This document shows positions 24,104 to 33,967 of a DNA stretch of 36,138 bases, one piece after another (positions within the stretch are counted from its first letter, which is position 1; every line of letters starts with the position of its first letter). The DNA comes from Rhodospirillales bacterium (GTDB lineage: Bacteria; Pseudomonadota; Alphaproteobacteria; Acetobacterales; Acetobacteraceae). The notes under the pieces were generated by a model. That model did not search any database. It was given only the letters and a program-made list of their open reading frames with translations, and was not told where the DNA came from. The stretch is taken from NCBI GenBank assembly GCA_025362815.1, contig JANYFG010000125.1, positions 1 through 36,138 of the forward strand, written 5' to 3'. The position numbers and the translations under genes were made by a program.

Positions 24104-24607
24104 TCATCGTATCGCCAAGAACCCGCCGATCGCGCCGGCCTGATACAGCAGGGGCTTGCCGTCCTCCATCACCCGCACGCGCACCACGCGGCCGATGAAG
24201 ATGGTGTGCGTGCCGTAATCATGTTGCTCGTCCAGCCGGCAGAAGATGTTGGCGGGCGCATCGATGAGATAGCGCACCTCATCCTCGCCGCTGGCCCATT
24301 CGCCGACGGCGAAACGTGCGGCACCCGTGAGTTTGCCGCCAAACGCCTCGCAGAGCGGGCCATGCTGCTCGCCGAGCAGGTTGATGCAGAACAACGCGCT
24401 GCGGTGCAGGGCGCTGTGCATCGAGGCGGTCCGATTGACGCAGACGAGCAACGACGGAGGGTCCATCGACAACGACGTGACGGCGGTGGCGGCCATGCCG
24501 TGATGCTCGTCCGCCTGGCGCGCGGTGACGACCGTCACGGTGCTGGCGAGTTTGCGCATGGCGGCGCGAAACTGCAGATCGAGGTCCTGCACCGATGTCA
24601 TGTCCAT
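24104..24607 (-). CDS. Flavin reductase family protein (FMN-binding split barrel)
   Basis: A 167-residue HpaC-like flavin reductase that supplies reduced FMN or FAD to a monooxygenase or works as an NAD(P)H:flavin oxidoreductase. Characteristic features are LQFRAAMRKLASTVTVVTA, GMAATAVTSLSMDPPSLLVCVN (seen in two halves; flavin-binding core, about 38-60), FCINLLGEQH and a final GGFLAIR. The start MDMTSV at 24607 has GGAG 8 bases upstream; a longer frame to 24682 has none. No monooxygenase gene is adjacent. The TPR gene lies upstream on the same strand with a 97-base gap, so a shared transcript is possible. Confidence 0.88.
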   Translation of the reverse strand: MDMTSVQDLDLQFRAAMRKLASTVTVVTARQADEHHGMAATAVTSLSMDPPSLLVCVNRTASMHSALHRSALFCINLLGEQHGPLCEAFGGKLTGAARFAVGEWASGEDEVRYLIDAPANIFCRLDEQHDYGTHTIFIGRVVRVRVMEDGKPLLYQAGAIGGFLAIR

Positions 24608-24704
24608 GGGTCGATCTCCATTGAAGCCTGAGGCAGGCGGGCGCCATGGCCGGACCGTAGAACCATTCGAGCTCAGCGCCAAAATGGCCGCTGCGTGGTG
24701 TGTG

Positions 24705-25349
24705 TCATCCAGGCGGCGGCTTCACCTCCGCATGCAGCCTGTCCCATAGCTTGTCGATATGTTCGTTGTCCGGCATGCGCGCCTCGGCATCGTTCAGCAA
24801 TGTTTCCGCCTGCAGATACTTCTTCTGATCGATCAACACATTGACCTCGATGAGGTAGGCCCAGACGTCTTCGGGATACTCCTTGCGCACCGCGCGCGCA
24901 TGGTGCAACGCCCGGCGCTGCTGCCCGAGATCCAGCGCCTGCTCGGCCGCGAACAGGCGCATCGGCGGGTCCCTCGGGTAGCGTTGCAGAAGACGACGCG
25001 TCACCTTGCGGGCTTCGTCTTTCTCGCCCAGCTCCCACAAGGCCCGCGCCAGCAAGGCACCGCCCTGCATCATGGTGGGGAAGCGCTGCACCACGGCTTG
25101 CGCGCGCTGTTTCAGCTCGCCCCAGTCGTTGCCGGCCATGCTGGCGTATTTGATCGCCGGCGCCGGGTCGTTGGGGGTGTCGAGCATCCGCTGCCGAATG
25201 TCCGCCTCGGTGCCGAACATCTCGTGCACCTGCTGGCTGATTTTCCCGCTCTCGATGCCGCGCCCGGTGCGCATCATCACGTCCCATGCCAGGCGCCCTG
25301 CCCAAAGCCACAATCCGATCGTGATCGCACACGTTACCCACACCCACAT
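24705..25349 (-). CDS. Membrane-anchored TPR protein
   Basis: A 214-residue protein with one N-terminal transmembrane helix (MWVWVTCAITIGLWLWAG, about 1-20) followed by a soluble region rich in Ala, Leu and Arg with repeated helix pairs: GGALLARALWELGEKDEARKV, DPPMRLFAAEQALDLGQQ and AYLIEVNVLIDQKKYLQAE (each seen as a TPR-like unit, about 95-200). TPR proteins act as assembly scaffolds in the membrane or periplasm. It resembles the CcmI-type arrangement in outline, but no cytochrome c biogenesis genes are near, so I leave function open. The start has GAGGGCGG close upstream. It is divergent from the crotonase gene (121 bases). Confidence 0.75.
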   Translation of the reverse strand: MWVWVTCAITIGLWLWAGRLAWDVMMRTGRGIESGKISQQVHEMFGTEADIRQRMLDTPNDPAPAIKYASMAGNDWGELKQRAQAVVQRFPTMMQGGALLARALWELGEKDEARKVTRRLLQRYPRDPPMRLFAAEQALDLGQQRRALHHARAVRKEYPEDVWAYLIEVNVLIDQKKYLQAETLLNDAEARMPDNEHIDKLWDRLHAEVKPPPG

Positions 25350-25470
25350 GATCCGCCCTCGCTCCTCTCCGATTGCAGCCAGGATATAGCATCGTGGACG
25401 TGGGTGGGGGGTTGGCGACCCGCGATGTCGGGGCCAACATGGGCGTAACAATACCAGCGGGGGATCGCCC

Positions 25471-26265
25471 ATGACCACAAAATACGCCGACGGCAAGATG
25501 CTGGCCGAGATCGACCAGGGCGTGGGGCTCATCACCTTCAACCAGCCCGAAAAGCGCAATGCAATGTCGGTGGCGATGTGGGAGGGATTGAGCCAGATCC
25601 TCGACGTGTTCCAGGCCGATACCTCCGTGCGCGTGGTGGTGCTCACCGGCGCCGGCCCCAAGGCGTTCGTGAGCGGCGCCGATATCAGCCAGTTCGACAC
25701 GCAGCGGGCCGACGGCAACGCCCAGGTGGAATACGACCGCCTGACGAGCGCCGGGCGCGCCAAGCTGGCGGGCTTCCCCAAGCCGGTGATCGCCCGGATA
25801 CGCGGCTTCTGCCTCGGCGGCGGACTCGGCATCGCCATGCAGGCCGATATCCGCATCGCCGCCGTCGACAGCGAATTCGGCATTCCCGCCGCCAAGCTCG
25901 GGATCGCCTATGGCTATGACATGACCCGCAAACTTACGAGCCTGGTGGGGCCCGCGCATGCGTCGATGATGCTGTTCACCGGCAGCCGCATCGATGCCAC
26001 GGAAGCCGCGCGGATCGGGCTGATCAACCAGGTGACGTCGGACGAGGATCTGTCGGATGTGGTGGTGGGCATCGCGCGCGCGATCGCCGACAACGCGCCG
26101 AACTCGCTGCGCATCGGCAAGATGGCGGTGGCCGAGGCGATGAGCATCACGCCGGACAAAGCCAAGATCGACACTGCGGTGGCCAGCTGCTTCGACACCG
26201 CGGACTACAAGGAAGGCCGCAAGGCCTTCGCTGAAAAGCGGCCCCCGGTCTTCACCGGTCAATAA
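25471..26265 (+). CDS. Enoyl-CoA hydratase/isomerase (crotonase) family, catalytic Glu residues missing
   Basis: A 264-residue crotonase-fold protein. Oxyanion-hole motifs are present: FVSGADI (67-72) and RGFCLGGGLGIAM (111-123). The two acid/base glutamates of enoyl-CoA hydratase (Glu144 and Glu164 in the rat enzyme) align with G120 and A140 (FGIPAAKLGI), so ordinary hydratase activity is unlikely. The fold covers isomerases, decarboxylases, hydrolases and other CoA-ester enzymes; this variant is one of the IPAAKLG-type paralogues commonly annotated as hydratase. Start ATG follows a GGGGGA site. It stands alone; a palindromic repeat array begins 32 bases after the stop. Confidence 0.85.
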   Translation: MTTKYADGKMLAEIDQGVGLITFNQPEKRNAMSVAMWEGLSQILDVFQADTSVRVVVLTGAGPKAFVSGADISQFDTQRADGNAQVEYDRLTSAGRAKLAGFPKPVIARIRGFCLGGGLGIAMQADIRIAAVDSEFGIPAAKLGIAYGYDMTRKLTSLVGPAHASMMLFTGSRIDATEAARIGLINQVTSDEDLSDVVVGIARAIADNAPNSLRIGKMAVAEAMSITPDKAKIDTAVASCFDTADYKEGRKAFAEKRPPVFTGQ

Positions 26266-26297
26266 CACGAGCCAGTCTATAACTTGTTGTTTCATCG

Positions 26298-26442
26298 ATC
26301 ATGATGCGCTTGGGTTGAGAAATCCAAACGCTTCATGATATAGAGCGTGATGATTTTGAGTAGACAAATCATCACGCTCTAACTCGTTGTTTTATCGATC
26401 ATGTTCATGCGCTCGGGTTAAGCAACCCAAACGCATCATGAT
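26298..26442 (+). repeat. Array of three alternating palindromic repeats
   Basis: R1 26298-26339 (ATCATGATGCGCTTGGGTT type), R2 26341-26381 (TAGAGCGTGATGATTTTG arms, 6-base loop) and R3 26398-26442 (ATGCGCTCGGGTT...AACCCAAACGCATCATGAT). R1 and R3 are related to 12634-12680, R2 to 12577-12620. The linkers before R1 and R3 share AACTYGTTGTTTYATCGATC. The array fills the gap between the crotonase gene and the second AtzH-like gene. Confidence 0.88.
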
Positions 26443-26853
26443 CTAAGGAACGTCCAAGGGCTTGCCGTCCGTGGTCGAGACATGGGCGGCGATCACTTTC
26501 CAGCCGCGTTCGGGAAATCGCACCCAGGTCTGGCTCTGCCGCCCCGTGAGGTCGCGGCCGCGCACCTTGTATTCCAGATGCACGGTCGCGATATCCCGGC
26601 CGAGCGTCAGGATCTCCAGCCGGATGCGCCGCTCCTTCGTGCCGGGGCCGGGTTTGCGGGCCACGCGAAATGCATGGATGGCGTCGAAACCGTAGCCCAT
26701 CTCGGCCATGGCGTAGCGTATGGTGTGCGGGCTGTTCCAGAACGTCGCGTCCAGCACGTCCACGTCGCGCTCGATCAAGGCCCGCTCGTAGGCCTCGAAC
26801 AGCGCCCGCACCTCCGCCACGACCTCGGGGATGTTCAGGACGGGATCGGTCAT
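26443..26853 (-). CDS. AtzH/HpxZ-like DUF3225 protein, second copy
   Basis: A 136-residue paralogue of the protein encoded at 552-944: NIPEVVAEVRALFEAYERAL, SPHTIRYAMAE and a C-terminal QTWVRFPERGWKVIAAHVS match the first copy in order and spacing, with clear but moderate identity. The start at 26853 sits 7 bases after GGAGG; ATG at 26856 is the alternative. It follows an amidase gene 22 bases upstream, so an amidase/DUF3225 pair is present again, here without an AtzG-like subunit. The TAG stop (26443-26445) touches palindromic repeat R3. A role in amide or ureide breakdown is inferred from the AtzH/HpxZ family. Confidence 0.85.
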   Translation of the reverse strand: MTDPVLNIPEVVAEVRALFEAYERALIERDVDVLDATFWNSPHTIRYAMAEMGYGFDAIHAFRVARKPGPGTKERRIRLEILTLGRDIATVHLEYKVRGRDLTGRQSQTWVRFPERGWKVIAAHVSTTDGKPLDVP

Positions 26854-26875
26854 CATGCGGCCTCCGAGGGAAGGG

Positions 26876-28279
26876 TCACGACCAGGTCGGGTCGATGGGA
26901 GACGGCGGCACCCCGCCCGCTTCGATCGCCGCACCGGCATCCAGCAGCAGGTCTTCGCGGTAGCGGCTGGCGATCAGCTGCACGCCCATCGGCGCCCGGC
27001 CCACCATGCCGGTGGAGACCACCAGGCCCGGCAGCGACATCAGCGGCAGCCCGGTCTGGATCAGCTGCGCCTCCCACACCTGCGCGAACGCCTCCGGCCC
27101 GGCCATGTCGAGATCATCGGCGAACGGCAGCATGCCGGAGACCGGCACCAGCAAAAGCGGGTATTCATCGAGGAACTGCTGGAACAGGCGGGTCAGCGTG
27201 GCGCGCTTGACCAGGGTTTGGCCGATCACGTCGGCGGGCAGGCCGGTTGCCATTTCGCGAAACGCCTCGGCGATCATCATCGCGGCCGGATCGCCCTCGC
27301 GCGCCACCGCCTCGGCAAAGCCGGCATAGCCGTCGCCCAGCCACAGCCGGATCTGCATGTCGGTGGCATCGCGGAACGAGGGCGTGTCCGTCACCTCCTC
27401 CACGTGATAGCCGGCCGCTTCCAGCCGCTTGGCGGCATCCACCAGCGCGTCGATCACCTGCGGTTCCACCGCCATGCCGTTCGGCCGCAGGCACAGCGCC
27501 ACCTTGCGGGAGACGGGGCGGCCCACCAGCGGCACGGGGGTGTACCAGGGATCGCGCGCGTCGGGGCCGGACATCACCTCCAGCCCCAGCCGTACATCGG
27601 CGATGGTGCGCGCGATGGGCCCGGACACCGCCATCAACTGGCCGCCGATGGTGCGCTCCGGCCCCGACTCGTTCCAGGCCGGCACCCGGCCAAGGCTCGG
27701 CCGCAGCCCGTGCACGCCGCACGCATAGGCGGGATAGCGGATGGAGCCGCCGATATCCGTGCCGTGGCCGATGGCGCCGATCCCCGACGCCACCGCGGCG
27801 GCCGCCCCACCGGACGAGCCGCCGGGCGTGAGGCCGATATCGCGGGGGTTGCGCGTGCGGCCGTGCAGCCGGTTATGGGTGAACCAGCGCAGCGAGAACG
27901 CCGGCGTGTTGGTGCGCCCCACGATCACGGCGCCGGCGCGCTTGAAATTTGTCACCACCGGGCTGTCCTGCGTGGCGACGAGGTTCTTTTGCATCATCAG
28001 CCCGTTGGTGGTGGCGTGGCCGGCCTGATCGGTGTTGACCTTCACCGTCACCGGCACCCCCGCCAGCGGGCCCAGCACCTCGCCCTTGCGAAGCGCCGCA
28101 TCCACGCTGCCGGCCGCCGCCAGCACCTCGTCGCGCCGGTGCGACACCACGGCGTTGAGCCGGGGATTGACGGCGTCGAGCCGGGCCAGAGCGTCCTTGG
28201 CCACCTCATGGGCGGAGATCTGGCGGCTGGCGATCAGGGCGGCGAGCTTGGTGGCCGGAAGTTTCCAGGTGTCGGTCAA
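26876..28279 (-). CDS. Amidase signature family protein, TTG start
   Basis: A 467-residue amidase with the Ser-cisSer-Lys triad at K80 (GVPVTVKVN), S155 (TPGGSSGGA) and S179 (TDIGGSIRYP). The sequence is distinct from the AtzE-like enzyme at 941-2350 and closer to general fatty-amide/indoleacetamide-type amidases; substrate is unknown. The start is TTG at 28277-28279 with GAGGA about 7 bases upstream; the ATG further upstream is out of frame. It is followed after 22 bases by the DUF3225 gene and forms a two-gene operon with it. The 100 bases between this gene and the glycogen operon end hold no gene. Confidence 0.9.
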   Translation of the reverse strand: MTDTWKLPATKLAALIASRQISAHEVAKDALARLDAVNPRLNAVVSHRRDEVLAAAGSVDAALRKGEVLGPLAGVPVTVKVNTDQAGHATTNGLMMQKNLVATQDSPVVTNFKRAGAVIVGRTNTPAFSLRWFTHNRLHGRTRNPRDIGLTPGGSSGGAAAAVASGIGAIGHGTDIGGSIRYPAYACGVHGLRPSLGRVPAWNESGPERTIGGQLMAVSGPIARTIADVRLGLEVMSGPDARDPWYTPVPLVGRPVSRKVALCLRPNGMAVEPQVIDALVDAAKRLEAAGYHVEEVTDTPSFRDATDMQIRLWLGDGYAGFAEAVAREGDPAAMMIAEAFREMATGLPADVIGQTLVKRATLTRLFQQFLDEYPLLLVPVSGMLPFADDLDMAGPEAFAQVWEAQLIQTGLPLMSLPGLVVSTGMVGRAPMGVQLIASRYREDLLLDAGAAIEAGGVPPSPIDPTWS

Positions 28280-28379
28280 GACAGATCCTCATGGGTGGTG
28301 TCGGGCGGGGCGTGCTGATCGGCACCTGTCACTGTGTGGTGCAAATTTCTGCGATGCAACGTGGCAACACCCACCGCGC

Positions 28380-31300
28380 CTATGATTTCAGCGCACGCTC
28401 CTTGCGCAAGGCGTCGAGAATGGGGGAGGCGTGCGGGTTGGTGAACAGCGCATCGAGATCCACCTGCAGCCGCCGCCGCCAGTTCGGGCGTTGCCAGTCC
28501 GTGCCGGGCAGATTGACGGCCTGGGTCTCGCCGGCGAGGTCGTCGGCCTGCACATACACGAGATCGCACGCGGTCTCGGCCACGAAGCCATGCGCCAGCA
28601 CGTCCATGTCGCCCTCGCCGATCACGTGTGCGAGTGCATCGACCTCCGCCGCCCGGTCTTGCATGTCCGCCTCCGCGTCCTCCGGCGAACGCTGCCGCAG
28701 GGCCACGCGTTCGGCGATGTCCGCACCCGCGCGCCAGCCGGCGAAGGTGGGAAGATCATGCGTCGACACGCAGGCGACGGCGCGGGACGGATAGCTTGAA
28801 GCCGCCTTGAAGCCGCGCCCCTCGCGTTCCAGCAACAGCACGCGGTAGCTGAGGATGTCATGCGCGGTCAGGACCTCCCGCAGGCCGTCCGGCACGGTGC
28901 CGAGGTCCTCACCGATCACGAGGGCCTGGGCGCGATGCGATTCCAGCGCGATCTGGCCAAGCAGGTCGTCGAATTGATAGCTGACATAGGTGCCATCGGC
29001 GCCGCGCGCGCCATCCGGCACCCAGTACAGCCGCGACAGGCCGAGCGCGTGATCGATGCGCAGCCCCGCCGCATGGCGCATGTTGGTCTCAAGCAACGTC
29101 GCGAAATCGGCGTAGCCGCCACGGTTCATCAGATGCGGCACGGGCGGCGGCAGGCCCCAGACCTGCCCCTCCGCCGCAAACGGGTCGGGCGGCGCGCCGA
29201 TCGACACGCCTTGCGCCACGAGATCGGCCATCGTCCAGGCCTCGCCGCCATCGGGCGCACAGCCCACGGCGAGATCGCGCACGAAGCCCAGTTCCAGACC
29301 GCCCGCATGGGCCGGCACCGCGGCCGCTTCCAGCTGCCGGTCGCACAGGAACTGCAGGTATTGATGATATGAAACGCGATCGGCCAGCGTGCGCGTGAGC
29401 TCCGCCACCGCCTCCGTGCCGGGGTGGCGCAGCGCCATCGGCCAGTCGTGCCAGGACCGATCCGGATAGAGCTCCGAGATCGCCTCGAACACGCCGAAGC
29501 GGTGCAACGCCACGCCGCCCTCGGCCGTGAAATTCTGAAAGTCCCGGTCGGGCGGCGCTTCGGACATCATGCGGAACTGTTGTTCGAGTATGGCGCCCTT
29601 GCGGGCCCACACCGCGCGGTAGCCCACCGCCGGGAGCGCCGAAAGCGCCCGCCCCTCCGGCCCGCCGGCCTCCGGCAGATCGAGATAGATTGGATCGAGG
29701 AAACGACGATCCGACGGCTGATACGGGCTCGCGCGTTCGCGCTGGCGGGCGAACAACGTGTGCATGGGATTGAGCCCCACCATCGACCCGCCGGCGGCGC
29801 GCGTGGCCAGGCCCAGATCGCGCAACGTGGTGAAATCGCCGATGCCCTGGTCGGTCTCGGTGCGCAACGTGTAAAGCTGCGCGGACACGCCGAACCGCCT
29901 GGCGCCGTCACGCAGGGACTGCGGCAGGTAGCAGCTGCGCGGCGCGATGGTGAGGTGGCAGGGCTGCTCGGGCAGGCTGTCCCGCCAGATACGATGACGG
30001 CCCAGCGGCAGGTCCGGCAGCGTCACCAGCCAGTTCTGCACCGGCCTGCCATCGGCGGCGGTGCGCGCGGCCAGCACGGCATCGGCGGCGCCGGCGCGCA
30101 GATGCGTCTGGCTGCCGTCTTCCAGCATCAAGGTCAGCCACTCGCTGCGCGGCGAAAATCCGGCGGGCAGGCACAGCGCAAGCTTCACCGCCTCGCCCTG
30201 CCGGCGCACCAGCGACTGCGGCAAGGCCCGATGATCCCGCATTTCGGCGAAGCGTTCGAGCGACACCCGTGCCTCGCCCGTGGTGTCGGCGGGCAGGTGC
30301 ATCGCCTTGAGGATGGCGCGCTTGGTGTCGTCGCCCACCCGGTGATAGGTGCCGTAGGTCTCCCACCATTCGGGCGCCAGGCCCGCCGCGCGCGACAGGC
30401 GATCGAGCAGCCCGGCATCCGTGCCGCGCGACGGGATGGTGATCGCGGGCGTGACCTCGGCCAGCACCGCCACGCTGCGGGCGGCCGAGATCATCGTGCC
30501 GTCCGCGAGATCGACGGTGTCTGGCCGGTCGAGGCCGCTATCAGCGAGCACCCGCCAGACCATGCCGTCATCCGTTGGCGGCAAGGTGACGCCCACCGCC
30601 GTGCGCCCGCGGTTCAGCACCAGCCCCACGCGCGGCCGGTCCGCCGCGGTCAGCAGCATCACCAGCGTATCGCTCGCCCGCGCATTCCAGTCGCCGTCGG
30701 TCAGCGGCTGGCCGTCCGGCCGCAGCCAGGCCACATCGGGCCGGCCATCCGCGCCCTGCGGCTGGCCGGTGAGGAACGCATCCTGGCGAAAGCCCGCATG
30801 GGCGGCGCGTATGGCGATCAGCTTTTGCGTGAACGCCAGCAGCGACGCGTCGGCCTGGTCCCAATCCAGCCAGCTCGTCTCGTTGTCCTGCGCATAGGCG
30901 TTGTTGTTGCCGTGCTGGGTCTGGCCGAACTCGCTGCCCATCGCCAGCATCGGGGTGCCGCGCGACAGCAGCAAGGTGGCCAGCAGGGCGCGCGCGTCCC
31001 GCGCCCGGGCGGCGCGGATCGACGGATCGTCGGACGGACCCTCCGCGCCGTTGTTCCACGCGTAGTTGTCGTTGGTGCCGTCCCGGTTGTCCTCGCCGTT
31101 CAGCGCGTTGCGCTTGGACGTGTAGGACACGAGATCGGCCAGCGTGAACCCGTCATGCGCCACCACGTAGTTCACGCTGCAGGAGGGCAGGCGGCAAGAT
31201 GGCTGGTGGCAAGAGGGCTGGTGGTTGGGGCCGAAAACATCGGCAGAGCCCGAAAGCCGCGTGGCGAGGGGGCCAAGCCGCGCCTCGTCGCCGCGCCAGA

Positions 31301-32510
31301 ACAGCCGCGCATCGTCGCGGAACCGATCGTTCCACTCGCCCCAGCGATTGGGAAAGCTGCCGAGCTGATAGCCGCCGGGACCGATATCCCAGGGCTCGGC
31401 TATCATCTTCAGCCGCGACAGCAGCGGGTCCTGCTCGATCGCCTGCAACAGCGGCGCGTGTGGATCAAAGCCGGAAGGCCTGCGCCCCATGACGGCCGCA
31501 AGGTCGAACCGAAACCCGTGCACGCCGCCATGGACGGCCCAGGCGCGCAGGCAGTCCATCGCCAGCCGCACGCCCTGCGGACGGTCCAGCGCCAGCGTGT
31601 TGCCGCAGCCGGTGTCGTTGTCGAGCACACCGTCGCGGACATGGAAATACGACGCATGGTCGAGGCCGCGCAGCGACACGGTGGGGCCGGCCAGGTCGCC
31701 CTCGCCGGTGTGGTTCAGCACGATGTCGATCAGCGTCTCGATCCCGGCCTGAGCCAACGCGGCCACCGCATGGCGCACCTCGGCCCATCCGCCCGGCGCC
31801 AGACGCGGATCCGGGCACAGGAACCCCACGCTGTTGTAGCCCCAGTAATTGCCGATCCCGCGCGCGGCGAGGTGACGCTCCTCGATCCAGGCGCAAGGCG
31901 GCATGATCTCCACCGCCGTCACCCCCAGCGCCTTGAGATGGGCGATGGCCTCGGGGTGCGCGAGGCCCGCGAAGGTGCCGCGCACATCCTCGGGCACCCC
32001 CGGATGGCGCATGGTGAAACCGCGCACATGCAGCTCGTAGATCACGGTTTCGGCCATCGGAGTCAGGCTGATGCCGGGCGGGGCCGCCGCCACGCGCGTG
32101 GCGATCGCCTTGGGCATCGCCTCGCCGCTATCGGCATCATTCATGCGCCCCCGGTCGTCGAGCGTCGACATGGCGGGGTCCAGCTTCGGCGCCCGGTCGA
32201 TCGCCAGCGCGTAGGGGTCGAGCAGCAGTTTGCTCGGATTGAACAGATGGCCCTGCGCCGGCTGCCACGGGCCATGGGCGCGAAATCCGTAGCGTGTGCC
32301 TTCCACGATGCCGCCGACATGGGCGTGGAAGATGTTGCCGGACCGGGAGGGCAAGGCGATGCGTGCGCGTTCGGCCTGGCCATCGGCGTCGTAAAGGCAC
32401 AGCTCGATGGCGGTGGCGTGCCGCGAGAACACGGCCACGTTGGCGCCGCAAGCGTCCAGCGTCACGCCGAGGATATCGGGCGTGCCGGGTCGCACAGGAA
32501 AATCGGTCAT
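28380..32510 (-). CDS. glgX-malQ: GlgX-MalQ fusion: glycogen debranching enzyme fused to 4-alpha-glucanotransferase
   Basis: A 1376-residue single polypeptide. Residues 1 to about 690 are GlgX (GH13): N-terminal carbohydrate-binding strands, [10 protein letters not shown] near 170, nucleophile D336 (GFRFDLAAV), acid/base E372 (MIAEPWDIG) and transition-state D453 (VAHDGFTL). From about 697 to the end is a MalQ-type GH77 enzyme of the long kind, with [19 protein letters not shown] and STHDLPTF motifs. GlgX removes short branches from phosphorylase-trimmed glycogen and MalQ disproportionates the released maltooligosaccharides, so the fusion joins two successive steps. The ATG overlaps the glgA stop (ATGA). 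A 15-bp tandem repeat in the GlgX part inserts three Cys-containing units (feature at 31183). The stop follows ALKS. Confidence 0.92.
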   Translation of the reverse strand: MTDFPVRPGTPDILGVTLDACGANVAVFSRHATAIELCLYDADGQAERARIALPSRSGNIFHAHVGGIVEGTRYGFRAHGPWQPAQGHLFNPSKLLLDPYALAIDRAPKLDPAMSTLDDRGRMNDADSGEAMPKAIATRVAAAPPGISLTPMAETVIYELHVRGFTMRHPGVPEDVRGTFAGLAHPEAIAHLKALGVTAVEIMPPCAWIEERHLAARGIGNYWGYNSVGFLCPDPRLAPGGWAEVRHAVAALAQAGIETLIDIVLNHTGEGDLAGPTVSLRGLDHASYFHVRDGVLDNDTGCGNTLALDRPQGVRLAMDCLRAWAVHGGVHGFRFDLAAVMGRRPSGFDPHAPLLQAIEQDPLLSRLKMIAEPWDIGPGGYQLGSFPNRWGEWNDRFRDDARLFWRGDEARLGPLATRLSGSADVFGPNHQPSCHQPSCRLPSCSVNYVVAHDGFTLADLVSYTSKRNALNGEDNRDGTNDNYAWNNGAEGPSDDPSIRAARARDARALLATLLLSRGTPMLAMGSEFGQTQHGNNNAYAQDNETSWLDWDQADASLLAFTQKLIAIRAAHAGFRQDAFLTGQPQGADGRPDVAWLRPDGQPLTDGDWNARASDTLVMLLTAADRPRVGLVLNRGRTAVGVTLPPTDDGMVWRVLADSGLDRPDTVDLADGTMISAARSVAVLAEVTPAITIPSRGTDAGLLDRLSRAAGLAPEWWETYGTYHRVGDDTKRAILKAMHLPADTTGEARVSLERFAEMRDHRALPQSLVRRQGEAVKLALCLPAGFSPRSEWLTLMLEDGSQTHLRAGAADAVLAARTAADGRPVQNWLVTLPDLPLGRHRIWRDSLPEQPCHLTIAPRSCYLPQSLRDGARRFGVSAQLYTLRTETDQGIGDFTTLRDLGLATRAAGGSMVGLNPMHTLFARQRERASPYQPSDRRFLDPIYLDLPEAGGPEGRALSALPAVGYRAVWARKGAILEQQFRMMSEAPPDRDFQNFTAEGGVALHRFGVFEAISELYPDRSWHDWPMALRHPGTEAVAELTRTLADRVSYHQYLQFLCDRQLEAAAVPAHAGGLELGFVRDLAVGCAPDGGEAWTMADLVAQGVSIGAPPDPFAAEGQVWGLPPPVPHLMNRGGYADFATLLETNMRHAAGLRIDHALGLSRLYWVPDGARGADGTYVSYQFDDLLGQIALESHRAQALVIGEDLGTVPDGLREVLTAHDILSYRVLLLEREGRGFKAASSYPSRAVACVSTHDLPTFAGWRAGADIAERVALRQRSPEDAEADMQDRAAEVDALAHVIGEGDMDVLAHGFVAETACDLVYVQADDLAGETQAVNLPGTDWQRPNWRRRLQVDLDALFTNPHASPILDALRKERALKS
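31183..31227 (+). repeat. In-frame 15-bp tandem repeat inside glgX part
   Basis: Three 15-bp units, 31183-31197, 31198-31212 and 31213-31227, each close to GAKGGCTGGTGGCAA on the plus strand. In the protein they read [15 protein letters not shown] with small end effects, just before [11 protein letters not shown], the transition-state stabilising region. Ordinary GlgX proteins have a short RPW.SIN-type join here. Confidence 0.75.
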
Positions 32511-33967
32511 GGTGCAGTCATCAATCCACGATAAAGACGCGCATATTGCCGGGCCGGCCCACGCCACGACACGTCGGACGCCATGCCGCAGGCCTGCATC
32601 CGCGCCCAGGTCGGCCGATCCGCATACAGGTCGGCGGCACGAGAGATGGCGGCGGCCAGGCGTTCGGCGGTGACAGGGGTGAATTGCAGCCCGGTGGCCA
32701 CGCCCGCACCCAACGCCATCGGGTTCGCATCGATCACCGTGTCCGACAAGCCACCGACGCGCGCCACCACCGGCACCGACCCGTAGCGCAGCGCGTAAAG
32801 CTGGGTCAGGCCGCACGGCTCGAACCGCGACGGCACCAGCAACGCGTCCGACCCCGCCTGGATCGCATGGGCCAGCTGCTCGTGATAGCCCACGATACAG
32901 CCGACCTGGCCGGGATTTGCCGCCATGGCCGCGAGGAAACCGGCCTCGATGTCCTCGTCCCCAGCGCCGAGCACGGCAAGCTGCGCGCCCGCCGCGATCA
33001 GCGTGGGCAGTGCTTCCAGCAGCATGTCCAGACCCTTCTGCCAGGTCAGACGGCTGACGACGCCGAAAAGCAGCGCGTCCGGCCGGATATCCAGCCCCAT
33101 GCGCCGCTGCAGATCCGCCTTGTTCGACGCGCGAACCTGCATGATGGCGGGCCCATAGCGCGCGGCGAGCATCATGTCGCTGCTGGGGTCCCAGGCCTGC
33201 ATGTCTATCCCGTTGAGAATGCCGGACAACACGCCGGCTCGGCGGCGCAGCAGGCCATCGAGGCCCATGCCACCCTCCGGCGTGAGGATCTCGGTGGCAT
33301 AGGTGGGCGAGACGGTGGTGATGCGATCTGCGAATTGCAGCCCGGCCTTGAGCAGGCTGATGGCGCCGTAGAACTCCACACCCTCCACCCCGAGCGCTTC
33401 CGGGGGCAAGGCGATCGCCTCTCGCAGGTCGAGCGGCACCTTGCCGGCGAAAGCGAGGTTATGCACCGTCATCACGGTACGCGGCCGGGTGGCGCCGCGA
33501 TAATGCAGATAGGCCGGCGCGAGCCCGGCCTGCCAGTCATGCGCGTGCACGATGGCGGGCGTCCATCCCGCCACGCCGTCCATCCCGATCTCCGCGGCCG
33601 TGCGTGCCAGGGCCGCAAAGCGCATCGCGTTGTCGGGCCAGTCCTGCCCATCGGGGCCGGCGTAGGGATTGCCGTTGCGGGCGAACAGCTCGGGGATATC
33701 GAGCACCAGCGTGTCCAGCCCCCGGATCTCGGCGGCGAGCACCCGGCCGGCAAGCCCCGTCTGGGCCGAAACCGCCGGCGGCAGCGGGGTTTCGGTGGCG
33801 TCGTCCATCGCGGCGAGAACGGTGGGATAGCCCGGGATCAGCGTGCGAACGCGAATGCCTTCCTCGGCCAGCGCCGAGGGCAGGGCCCCCACAACATCCG
33901 CCAGACCGCCGGTCTTGATCAGCGGGTAGGCCTCTGAGGCCACCGAAAGCACGTCCAGCACGCTCAT
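32507..33967 (-). CDS. glgA: Glycogen synthase (GlgA, GT5)
   Basis: A 486-residue ADP-glucose glycogen synthase. The N-terminal ADP-binding motif [13 protein letters not shown] occurs near residue 19, [11 protein letters not shown] near 145, the C-terminal part has [13 protein letters not shown] and the donor-site segment [19 protein letters not shown], in which E and G contact ADP-glucose. Length matches the family (about 480). The start at 33967 overlaps the glgC stop (ATGA); a longer reading frame to 34006 is not supported. It extends alpha-1,4-glucan chains in the cytoplasm from ADP-glucose made by the adjacent GlgC. Confidence 0.95.
   Translation of the reverse strand: MSVLDVLSVASEAYPLIKTGGLADVVGALPSALAEEGIRVRTLIPGYPTVLAAMDDATETPLPPAVSAQTGLAGRVLAAEIRGLDTLVLDIPELFARNGNPYAGPDGQDWPDNAMRFAALARTAAEIGMDGVAGWTPAIVHAHDWQAGLAPAYLHYRGATRPRTVMTVHNLAFAGKVPLDLREAIALPPEALGVEGVEFYGAISLLKAGLQFADRITTVSPTYATEILTPEGGMGLDGLLRRRAGVLSGILNGIDMQAWDPSSDMMLAARYGPAIMQVRASNKADLQRRMGLDIRPDALLFGVVSRLTWQKGLDMLLEALPTLIAAGAQLAVLGAGDEDIEAGFLAAMAANPGQVGCIVGYHEQLAHAIQAGSDALLVPSRFEPCGLTQLYALRYGSVPVVARVGGLSDTVIDANPMALGAGVATGLQFTPVTAERLAAAISRAADLYADRPTWARMQACGMASDVSWRGPARQYARLYRGLMTAP

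Noticed and set aside
26298-26442. CRISPR-like repeat-spacer arrangement
   Set aside because: Units alternate between two different palindromes, spacers are 1-16 bases and no cas gene is near.
29424-32534. Plus-strand open frame of 1036 codons
   Set aside because: Antisense to the GlgX-MalQ gene, whose catalytic motifs are intact; composition is Arg/His/Gly-rich with no domain pattern.
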